From NCBI GenBank assembly GCA_021155045.1, contig JAJNQB010000022.1:1-59399 (forward strand): 59,399 bases of DNA, given 5' to 3'. The stretch's first letter is position 1; every line of letters begins with the position of its first letter. Positions 43,515-52,000 of this stretch are shown in pieces. The stretch is from Arcticibacter sp. (GTDB taxonomy: Bacteria; Bacteroidota; Bacteroidia; 2-12-FULL-35-15). Under the pieces are notes generated by a model. That model did not search any database. It worked only from the letters and a program-made list of their open reading frames with translations, and was not told the origin of the DNA. The position numbers were made by a program, and so were the translations under genes.

Positions 43515-44525
43515 TTATATTAAACTTTTAAGTAATGTATTTCTAATAATAAATTCTACCAATAATAATATAGTCGCTATTAAAGCGAAAGGATAATATT
43601 TTTCAGCTTTGTTTGTATAATTTTTTTCTTCGAATATTGTTTTTTCTAGTCTGTCAATTTCTTTGTACACATCTTTTAATTTATCCTTATCTGTTGCTCT
43701 AAAGTATTTCCCTCCTGTAAGTGCAGCAATGTGAGTTAATGTTTTTTCATCAATATTCACATCAACATAACCGTATTGATAACTTCCATCTGGATACAGC
43801 GCAATTGGAGATAAGGCTTTTCCCATTGTACCAACACCTATAGTATAAACTCTTACATCAAACTTTTTAGCTATTTCGGCAGCAGTCAATGGTGCAACCT
43901 GACCTTGATTATTTACCCCATCCGTGAGCAATATTACTACTTTACTTTTTGCTTTACTGTCTTTAACACGAGCTACAGAAGTTGCTAATCCATTTCCAAT
44001 TGCCGTACCATCGGCAACCATCCCAGTTTTAATACTTGAAAAAAGATTTTTTATAACTGCATGATCTGTTGTTAAAGGACATTGAGTAAAACTTTCACCA
44101 CTAAAAATCACCAAGCCAATTCTATCGTTTGGTCTATCATCAATAAATTCTTGAGCTACTTCTTTTGCTGCTTCTAATCTATCAGGCTTAAAATCTTTAG
44201 CCAACATACTTCCAGAAATATCCAAAGCCATTACTATATCAATTCCTTCTGTTTTTACATTTTTAAAACTTGATCTGGATTGTGGTCGCATCAACACAAT
44301 AATAATAAGTGCAATAGAAAATACTCTTAATGCAATTACTACATGTCTAAAATATTGTTTAAACGACACTGGCACATTCTTTAAATTAGATAAAGAAGAA
44401 ACATTTAATTCTGCATTATATGTTTTTCTTTTATATATATGCCAAGCAATAATGAATGGAATGATTAGAAACAACCAACGTAATTCCAAATTTGCAAATG
44501 TTATGTCGTTAAAAAAATTAAACAC
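43515..44525 (-). CDS. batA: BatA: VWA membrane protein
   Basis: The protein has 336 residues with the same plan as BatB: helices near 15-30 and 60-80, a VWA domain with DISGS (Asp102, Ser104, Ser106), and a C-terminal helix near 312-330. The start codon reads GTG and lies inside the end of the upstream gene (8-base overlap), so its translation is likely coupled. Within the Bat complex, BatA and BatB are paralogous VWA subunits. Confidence 0.9.
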   Translation of the reverse strand: MFNFFNDITFANLELRWLFLIIPFIIAWHIYKRKTYNAELNVSSLSNLKNVPVSFKQYFRHVVIALRVFSIALIIIVLMRPQSRSSFKNVKTEGIDIVMALDISGSMLAKDFKPDRLEAAKEVAQEFIDDRPNDRIGLVIFSGESFTQCPLTTDHAVIKNLFSSIKTGMVADGTAIGNGLATSVARVKDSKAKSKVVILLTDGVNNQGQVAPLTAAEIAKKFDVRVYTIGVGTMGKALSPIALYPDGSYQYGYVDVNIDEKTLTHIAALTGGKYFRATDKDKLKDVYKEIDRLEKTIFEEKNYTNKAEKYYPFALIATILLLVEFIIRNTLLKSLI

Positions 44526-45501
44526 TGTTTTGTTTTTTAATTTGTTCTTCTCGTTTTGTTCCGTTCACAAAATCATAAGCATAAATCAAACTCATTTCAT
44601 TTTCATTCGACAAGGGATTCTCCTTAGCGAATTTTACCAAATCAGAAAGAATTAGCAACTGCTTTAATTTTGATTTACTATCTTCATCAATAGCAACATT
44701 TCTAAAGCCATACAAAATTTCTTCAGTAGTTTGTTCCATGGCTTGAATATTGAATCTATTTTCAATATACTCTCTAACAATGTCTGTAAGTGAACTATAA
44801 TAAAGTTTTAATTTACCTTGTTGCCATAAACCTTTTGTTTTTAGCTCATCTAATTTTTCGAGAGCAATAATGTGTACAGGAATTTTAGGTTTTTCAATAG
44901 CCACAATTGGTTTTGGCTTATTGAATTTTTTAACTAAAAATAAAATCAACAGCACAAGAGCAACAGTTCCTAAAACTACATAAACTAAATATATATTATC
45001 CTTTATCCAATCTATAATTCCATAATCAACTTCAAATGGAGGTTTGATATCTTTAATTGCTTGTGTTGTATCTACTGCAACTGAATTAACTTGTAATAAT
45101 AATGGTTCTGTAAACAATCCATTTGTGTCATTGTTTACAATAAATTTAATTGGAGGAATTGCCCAATAGCCAGAATCAAAAGAAGTAATTGTGTATGATT
45201 GACTTAGTGTTATCGCATAAATATCATCTTTATCTATAACTGAATCGATTTTTGATTGGCTAACAATTTCAATTTCTTTTCGAATAGTATCAGTTAATTC
45301 AGGAAATTTAATTTTGGCTATTATACCTTTGTCTAATCTATAGCTTACAGATAAATGCAAGTTAGTCTGTTCTCCGATTAAAATCTTACTACTATCTATC
45401 TTAGCTGATACCCTTACTTCTTGTGAATGCAAAGCAAATGAAAAAACCACAACAGTTAGTATTGTAAAAATTAAGTTTATATTTTTAAAGAATGATTTCA
45501 T
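44518..45501 (-). CDS. BatD-like membrane-anchored protein of the Bat operon
   Basis: The protein has about 327 residues starting at the ATG at 45501 (MKSFFKNINL), which fits a signal peptide and leaves a 7-base gap to the DUF58 gene; a longer frame to 45573 would overlap that gene. The N-terminal part has a BatD-like beta domain (RVSAKIDSSKILIGEQTNLHLSVSY), a transmembrane helix at about 171-192, and a cytoplasmic helical domain with KLKLYYSSLTDIVREYIENRF. Such a gene is regularly found between DUF58 and batA and resembles DUF4381-type proteins. No specific biochemical role is known. Confidence 0.75.
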   Translation of the reverse strand: MKSFFKNINLIFTILTVVVFSFALHSQEVRVSAKIDSSKILIGEQTNLHLSVSYRLDKGIIAKIKFPELTDTIRKEIEIVSQSKIDSVIDKDDIYAITLSQSYTITSFDSGYWAIPPIKFIVNNDTNGLFTEPLLLQVNSVAVDTTQAIKDIKPPFEVDYGIIDWIKDNIYLVYVVLGTVALVLLILFLVKKFNKPKPIVAIEKPKIPVHIIALEKLDELKTKGLWQQGKLKLYYSSLTDIVREYIENRFNIQAMEQTTEEILYGFRNVAIDEDSKSKLKQLLILSDLVKFAKENPLSNENEMSLIYAYDFVNGTKREEQIKKQNSV

Positions 45502-45508
45502 CTGAGCA

Positions 45509-46372
45509 TTATCGCCTTTTAAATAAATTTGTAAGTGGCTGAATGTATGATTCTGCGGTATTAATGTTCGCAATATCTACACCTGATTTATTAAATGTGT
45601 TTTTTATATAATCTTCTCGTTTTTTAGCATTCGCTACAAAAGTATTTCTCACTTTTTTATCAGAAGTGTCTATCCATTTGAATTCATTCGATTCTACATC
45701 TAACATCTTAACTAATCCAATGTTTGGCAATTCATTTTCACGTTTATCGAACACCCGTAATGCAACCACATCATGCTTTTTATTTGCAATTTTTAGTGCA
45801 TCAGAAAAATCAGGCGAAACAAAATCAGAAATAACAAAAGCAATGCTTCTCTTTTTTATTGCTCCTGTTAAATATTTTAAAGCAGTTGTAATATTTGTTT
45901 TTTTGTTTTCTGGTTTAAACTCAATTAAATCTCTGATAATTCTCAACACATGGCTTTTCCCTTTTTTAGGTGGAATAAATTTTTCGATTTTGTCAGTAAA
46001 AAAGATAACACCAATTTTATCATTATTTTGAATAGATGAAAAAGCGAGAACAGCACACAGCTCAGTAATTAATTCTTGTTTAAATTGTTTTTGTGTTCCA
46101 AATGCTCCTGATGCACTCACATCAACTAATAGCATAACAGTCATTTCTCTCTCTTCTTCAAACACTTTTACATAGGGATGATTAAAACGAGCAGTAACAT
46201 TCCAATCAATCGTTCTGATATCATCTCCTGCTTGGTATTCGCGCACCTCAGAAAATGTCATACCTCTTCCTTTAAAAGCACTATGATACTCTCCAGAAAA
46301 TATTTGATTGGAAAGTCCACGTGTTTTAATTTCTATTTTACGTACCTTCTTTAAAAGTTCTGAGGTTTCCAT
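45509..46372 (-). CDS. DUF58 domain protein of the MoxR/Bat cluster
   Basis: The protein has 287 residues. It shows the DUF58 pattern GRGMTFSEVREYQAGDDIRTIDWNVTAR and HPYVKVFEEEREMTVMLLVDVSASGAFG, where DVSAS resembles a VWA metal site, followed by ALKYLTGAIKKRSIAFVISDFVS. DUF58 proteins almost always lie beside a MoxR ATPase and probably are its client or adaptor. It begins 3 bases after the MoxR stop. It is cytoplasmic, without a predicted transmembrane helix. Confidence 0.9.
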   Translation of the reverse strand: METSELLKKVRKIEIKTRGLSNQIFSGEYHSAFKGRGMTFSEVREYQAGDDIRTIDWNVTARFNHPYVKVFEEEREMTVMLLVDVSASGAFGTQKQFKQELITELCAVLAFSSIQNNDKIGVIFFTDKIEKFIPPKKGKSHVLRIIRDLIEFKPENKKTNITTALKYLTGAIKKRSIAFVISDFVSPDFSDALKIANKKHDVVALRVFDKRENELPNIGLVKMLDVESNEFKWIDTSDKKVRNTFVANAKKREDYIKNTFNKSGVDIANINTAESYIQPLTNLFKRR

Positions 46373-46375
46373 AAT

Positions 46376-47362
46376 TTATGGTACTTCAACAGTATTTAAA
46401 ATTTCATTGATAATCATTTCAGAAGTAATATTTTCTGCTTCTGCTTCATAAGTTAAACCAATTCGGTGGCGTAACACATCTACACATATTGCTCTGATAT
46501 CTTCAGGAATAACATACCCTCTACGTTTGATAAAAGCATAAGCTTTTGCAGCTAAAGCCAAGTTGATACTTGCACGAGGAGAAGCTCCAAAACTAATTAA
46601 GCCTTTATATTTATCAAGCTTATACTCTTCAGGAAAACGAGTTGCAAAAACAATATCAACAATATATTTTTCAATTTTTTCATCCATGTAAACTTCTTTT
46701 ACAACCTTTCGAGCATTGATAATTGCATCAGTACTTATTACTTGGTTTACTGTTGGATATTCACTTGCTAAATTTTGGCGAATAATTTTTTTCTCTTCTT
46801 CTTTGGTTGGATAACCAATTACTAGTTTTAGCATAAACCTATCTACTTGAGCTTCCGGTAAAGGATAAGTTCCTTCTTGTTCCACAGGGTTTTGAGTTGC
46901 TAAAACTAAAAATGGATTTGGTAGTTCAAAAGTTTTTTCCCCAATTGTAATTTGTCTTTCTTGCATTGCTTCCAACAAAGCACTTTGAACTTTTGCAGGA
47001 GCACGATTTATCTCATCTGCTAAAATAAAATTTGCAAAAATAGGACCTTGCTTAACGGTAAACTCTTCTTTCTTTTGATTGTAAATCATGGTTCCAATTA
47101 AATCGGCTGGAAGCAAATCGGGAGTAAACTGAATTCTACTAAAATTAGCATGAATGGTATTGGATAGCGATTTAATAGCTAAGGTTTTTGCCAAACCAGG
47201 AACACCTTCCAAAAGAATGTGTCCGTTTGATAGCAAACCTATCAATAAACGCTCAACCATGTATTTTTGTCCTACAATTACTTTATCCATTTCCATGGTA
47301 AGTAAATCCACAAAAGCGCTTTCGCGCTGAATACGCTCGTTTAATTGTTGAATATCGGTCAT
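46376..47362 (-). CDS. MoxR-family AAA ATPase
   Basis: This is a 328-residue AAA+ protein of the MoxR group. Walker A GVPGLAKT is at 53-60, Walker B LADEINRAP at about 114-122 and the sensor region reads VLATQNPVEQEGTYPLPEAQVDRFM. MoxR ATPases act as chaperones that load or activate partner complexes, usually those with VWA proteins. It is the first gene of the leftward cluster that continues through DUF58 and batA-E, so the operon runs from here to 39138. Confidence 0.92.
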   Translation of the reverse strand: MTDIQQLNERIQRESAFVDLLTMEMDKVIVGQKYMVERLLIGLLSNGHILLEGVPGLAKTLAIKSLSNTIHANFSRIQFTPDLLPADLIGTMIYNQKKEEFTVKQGPIFANFILADEINRAPAKVQSALLEAMQERQITIGEKTFELPNPFLVLATQNPVEQEGTYPLPEAQVDRFMLKLVIGYPTKEEEKKIIRQNLASEYPTVNQVISTDAIINARKVVKEVYMDEKIEKYIVDIVFATRFPEEYKLDKYKGLISFGASPRASINLALAAKAYAFIKRRGYVIPEDIRAICVDVLRHRIGLTYEAEAENITSEMIINEILNTVEVP

Positions 47363-47502
47363 AATGAGTTTAGTTTTAAAAGAATTTTTATAGCATTTTT
47401 AATTCTGCCACAAAATTATAACAAAGCAGTGTTTATAGTAATATCAGGCTGTTAAAAGTTGTTAAAGAAAATGGTATTTTTGTAGTTCAGATTTCAATAA
47501 AA

Positions 47503-47919
47503 ATGGACAAATCGATAATTATTTTGAGAGGGCTACCTGGAAGTGGCAAATCTACACTCGCAAAAATATTGAGTGAAAGTGGAAAATATCCAATTCATTC
47601 CATTGATGATTTTTTCACAAACAAAGAAACTGGAGAATATACTTTTGATTTTAAACAAAATCATTTAGCATATAAACAATGTGAAAACAATACAGAAAAC
47701 AGCTTAAAAAATGGTGTTGAAAAAATTTTTATCGATAATACTTTTACTTTAGAATGGGAAGTAGAGCCTTATTTTGCTCTTGCAAAAAAATATGATTATT
47801 CTATTTTTGTAGTTACAGTAGAAAATTACCACCAAGGGAAAAATATCCACAATATTACTGACGAACAATTAAAAAAAATGGCAGAAAAGTATAAAGTAAA
47901 ACTACTTTCCGAAATCTAA
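47503..47919 (+). CDS. P-loop kinase, N4BP2-like
   Basis: This is a 138-residue single-domain P-loop protein. Walker A GLPGSGKS is at 10-17, followed by HSIDDFFTNKETGEYTFDF, whose Asp and the FIDNTFT motif near 83-90 resemble the polynucleotide-kinase-like AAA domain of N4BP2 and CNPase relatives. It may phosphorylate a nucleic acid end or small substrate, but the target is unknown. It starts a two-gene rightward group with the SiaC-like protein, about 70 bases apart, and is divergent from the MoxR operon. Confidence 0.75.
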   Translation: MDKSIIILRGLPGSGKSTLAKILSESGKYPIHSIDDFFTNKETGEYTFDFKQNHLAYKQCENNTENSLKNGVEKIFIDNTFTLEWEVEPYFALAKKYDYSIFVVTVENYHQGKNIHNITDEQLKKMAEKYKVKLLSEI

Positions 47920-47961
47920 ATTTATTTAATTTTTGTCATACTTTATTAAGCAATATTTTAC

Positions 47962-47969
47962 TACATTTG
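47962..47969 (+). promoter_or_regulatory. Putative -7 box of the SiaC-like gene
   Basis: TACATTTG matches TAnnTTTG and lies 20 bases before the start codon at 47990. A -33 box at the normal distance is not clear. Confidence 0.4.
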
Positions 47970-47989
47970 AAACTATTAAAAATAAAAAA

Positions 47990-48373
47990 ATGGAAAAATT
48001 ATTCATCCCCAGCAGCCCTGATACACCAGAAATTAATTTCGATAACAGCACAGGAAAATTTTCTATTACAGGTAGATCATATCCTTCGGATACGCCTTCC
48101 TTTTTTCAACCAATTAACACTTGGCTCAACGAGTATATTTTAAATCCCAACAAAATAATAGTGTTAGAAATAAACATTGAATATTTTCATTCTGTTTCGA
48201 TTAAATTTTTGACCAATATTATTACCAAACTTATAAATCTAAATTCTCCTGAAATTTCAGTAACTGTTGTTTGGTACACCGAAGACGATGATGATGACAA
48301 TATTGATTTAGGAAAAAGTATCGAGCGTGATACGAATTTCAATTTTACATACATTGTATTAGAAGAAGAATAA
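47990..48373 (+). CDS. SiaC-family regulatory phosphoprotein (DUF1987)
   Basis: The protein has about 127 residues starting at the ATG at 47990; the frame open from 47933 has no good upstream start. It matches DUF1987/SiaC: KLFIPSSPDTPEINFDNSTG near the N-terminus, then TGRSYPSDTPSFFQPINTWLNEYI, and the segment EYFHSVSIKFLTNII near 64-78, whose serines are in the region phosphorylated in SiaC. In Pseudomonas, SiaC works with SiaA, SiaB and SiaD to control aggregation. No such partner is next to this gene. It ends in an acidic DDDDDNID/EEE tail. Confidence 0.82.
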   Translation: MEKLFIPSSPDTPEINFDNSTGKFSITGRSYPSDTPSFFQPINTWLNEYILNPNKIIVLEINIEYFHSVSIKFLTNIITKLINLNSPEISVTVVWYTEDDDDDNIDLGKSIERDTNFNFTYIVLEEE

Positions 48374-48377
48374 TTTT

Positions 48378-48761
48378 TTATTGCCATTTATAACACAGCG
48401 CTACATTTTTATAGGCTTTGGATTTAAATTTATGTTTGTTCATAAACCTAAATTTTGTTTTTCTTATCCATACATTTTTTCTTTTTCTAGGCTCCCCTGA
48501 ATAAGTTATTTCTATAGGAGTTCTGTTTTTTATTTTCTGACTACTATCCTTTTCATCACTATTTTTGTTGTCTTGATTTTGAAAACCAATATTGCTATCA
48601 TTATTTTTATTATTATTCAAATTAGCAAATTCATCGTCTGCTAATTTTTGCATTTTATGACAAGGACAATTCGGGTTTCTTGGGTCGTTGATATCGTATT
48701 CTTGTGCAAAAACTATGTTTGCAAGAAGCAGGAAAAAAATGCTCATTCTTTTTGTTTTCAT
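48378..48761 (-). CDS. Small secreted protein, unknown
   Basis: The protein has 127 residues with a signal peptide (about 1-19, ending VFAQ). The mature part has CPCHKMQK near the N-terminus, an Asn/Asp-rich linker and a basic C-terminal region (PRKRKNVWIRKTKFRFMNKHKFKSK). No family is recognised. It is convergent with the SiaC-like gene with a 4-base gap and lies upstream of a repeat region. The Cys-Pro-Cys-His motif might bind metal, but this is only a possibility. Confidence 0.55.
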   Translation of the reverse strand: MKTKRMSIFFLLLANIVFAQEYDINDPRNPNCPCHKMQKLADDEFANLNNNKNNDSNIGFQNQDNKNSDEKDSSQKIKNRTPIEITYSGEPRKRKNVWIRKTKFRFMNKHKFKSKAYKNVALCYKWQ

Positions 48762-48810
48762 GGTGATTTAATAACGAGTTTATTAATATACTTTGCTGCC
48801 TGTTCATCCC

Positions 48811-48986
48811 GATAGCTATCTAAATAACTACTCAAAACTTTCCCGCCATCTCAACAGGCTCGATGTAACATCGTACAAACCATTTTCAATATTTAAAACT
48901 TTATTCTCTAAGGCTGTCAGTTCGAGCCTGCCTGTTAGATAGACAAAGCAGGCTCGATGTGACAACAACGTACAAACCATTTTCAA
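48811..48986. repeat. Cluster of REP-like repeats
   Basis: The gap holds the palindrome GATAGCTATC (48811-48820) and two copies of CAGGCTCGATGTnACA...CGTACAAACCATTTTCAA (48855-48889 and 48949-48986). A 10-bp hairpin, TCGAGCCTGC/GCAGGCTCGA, spans 48922-48957. The bases CTGTCAGTTCGAG at 48914-48926 are the reverse complement of a motif in the repeat at 54849, so the two places share one family. A short AACAATTC microrepeat follows. Confidence 0.55.
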
Positions 48987-49030
48987 CAATTCAACAATTC
49001 AACAATTTATCCATTCAACAATTAAACAGT

Positions 49031-52000
49031 TTATACTTTTTTAATAGTTACTTTTTCTACTGCACTCCATGTTTTATATTCATTTGTATAATATAAGTAT
49101 GCTGATGAAGCAGGCGCATCATACACCCCAGGCATTTCTGCTTTTAAATCAAGATTGATTTCTTTAACAGCATTCGGAGCCATACCACGGTAATAGATAG
49201 CAATGTTATTTCCTTTCATCTCATAATAATCGAACACATGTTTTTCTTGCATTTCTTTTAATTGCCATGGCTGAACAGTAAATCCAGCTGGTATTCCTAT
49301 GATAGCCATTGTGCTTGGAACATCAGTAGATTTTTTATTTTTTATTGTTGCTGTTAATCGAACTGTTTCACCAACGTTTGCAGTTTTGCTCGCTAATTTT
49401 GTTGTTAAATCAATAGAACAATCTTTATCGCTATTAGGTAATGATGTATTCCAATTTACAGCCATTGAATAAGGCAGTGGCGTTTTTACTCCAACATATT
49501 TTATTTTTACATCATGTTTGCCTTCTGCTTTCAAATATTCTTCTAATCCAGCAATTTCAATAGCACCTTTGTCTCCTGCTTTGTATGTTTTTTCAGCTAC
49601 TTTTTTTCCATCAACAAAAATTTGAATTGTTCCATCTTCTGTAGTTTTTTTACTAAATTTTGCATACTCTGTTAGTGCTTTCAATGCTAATATTGTTCCT
49701 TGTGTGGAGCTGAATACACCAGAGCCACTACGAGAACCAACTAAATACTGAACAGCATTAGTTATTGCAATAGGATTTTTACCATTTGATTTTAACATTG
49801 CTAAAATCGCAATTGATGTAGTTTCAATTGTTAATGAATTTCCTTGCGAATAAGTAATAGAATGTGTTGTTCCAGTGAAGCTTCCATTTTTATCTTGTTT
49901 AGATAATAATGTTTTCATTGCTTCTTCTGCTTTTGTAGTTTCTTTTAAACTGTACGCAGCATTTGCCATCATTGCTAACATGTATGGATCTTTTTTATCC
50001 ATAGCTTTGTTATACGATGCTTCAAATTCTTTTTTAATATCAGTATAACCAGCATCAGCTAAAGCATAAACAATGTAAGCATTTAATATCTCTTCGCTTA
50101 TTCTTCCGAAATCATGATACGCATGTGTTTCTCTTAAAAACCCTCCTTTACCATCTTTGCGTTTCATTAGCCATTCAGCCGTTCTGTCTAACATTTTCTG
50201 GTCAATATCAGCACCTGCATTTTTCATGTCAGCAAATTCCATAATTCCATAAGCTGTTAAACCTTCGTGTGCAGGGTCGGCACCAAACCATTCATAACCT
50301 TTGTTTTTAGTTTCAAAAGTTACTAATCGTTTGTAGCCTCTATTTAATAAATCAATTGCACGAGCCATTGTTTTATTGTCTTTACTGTCGGTTGATTTCA
50401 TATAATCCAACACCATAGCATTTGGATACGCAGTACAAGATGTTTGTTCGAAACAACCATAAGGTTCTTGTAAAATACCTTCCACACCTTTCATTAAATC
50501 CGATACCACATTTGGAAAGGCAGTAAATGTTGCTTTTACAGAACCATTAACAACATGATTCAAATCAAATGTGTAATCTTTTTCTACTTCTTGTGCCGAA
50601 AAAGAAATTTGTGCTGGAAAACCTTTTGGTGCAATTCTAATTTTTTGAGTGAATGCATCTCCCAAGCCACATGCTTTAAAACTAATGGTAAAATCTCCAT
50701 ACCCAATTTTATCTAAGACTTTATAATCCAAATAAATTGTTTTTGCTTTACCAGGCATTATAGTTTGAATAGATGGGACATCAACAATAGATTTTAATCC
50801 ATCGGGAGCAATAATGGTTAGAGCTCCACCCAAAGGTTTGTCGGTATTATTTTTCAATGTTAAAGGAATAGATACATTGTCTTCTGTTGCTACTTCAACT
50901 GGAATCTTAGTTGTCATTGCAAAAGGCAATTGTGTAAACATATTTTTTTCTGCTCTACCAATTGTTCCATCACTAGCAATACCTTCAAGTGTTGTGCGAA
51001 ATGAAGTAATGTCATCAGAAGTATAAAATTCAACTGTTTTTGTTCCTGATTTATCTACTTCAACTGTTGGATTCCAATAAATCGTATTTCTGAAATCGGT
51101 ACGCATTTCTACGGTTTCTTCTTTATCATACACTGGTGCAGAAAACTGACGAGCACGATAATATGCTACAACCTGTTGTTGTTGCTGTTGAAATTCCATA
51201 TCAAAAAGCCCATCATCTGCTTTGCCTCTGTCTTTTCTGGCTGCGCCAAAAGCATTCATCCTTTCATCTGCTACCATTGATTTTGCTAACTCCCCTTTTT
51301 TATCTGCTTTTTCTTTTTGGTTAGAAACACTGTTTGGTTTTACCGCAATGTTCTTTACATTGTTTTCATTTTGAGCTACTGCTGGTAATTTTTCTTTTTT
51401 ATTGTTTTCTTTAACAACTAACTCTCGTCTTGGCTTTTGCTCTGCTTTTAATTCTTCTATATTCCCAACAGCCGAAGCTTCTTGTATCATTGGAATTGCC
51501 ATATCTCCCTCCGAAGCAGATTTTGTAGCAGAAGGCATACTGTTTTTATAATAATTGTTGTAGTAATTATTATTATACAAATACATGGTTAAATTTTGAT
51601 TATAATTATAAACATATTGTGCTTGAGATAAATAATTATCAGCAGTATAAGTAAGTGTAACAGGAGAATACAAATCCAATTTATTAAAAATAAATTTTCC
51701 GTTTTCATCGGTTTGATATTCGGCACCACCATTAATTTTAATTTTTGTATTTGGAATAACCTTTCCTGTTGTGGCATCTAAAACTGTTCCTGCTACAATA
51801 GCTCTTTCACTTGCATAAGCTACAGAAGGAATTGTTTCTGTGACTATTTTTTCCCAAGTAAAATGTCTCCAACCTGATGTCATTAATAAATAATCTAATG
51901 CTTCGTCTGCTTTTGCTTCTTTTTTAGAAAAATAAAATGCAGGCTCTTCCACTTTATCTTTAATATCTTCTTGCAATAAAAGTTGAGAAATAATATTTCC

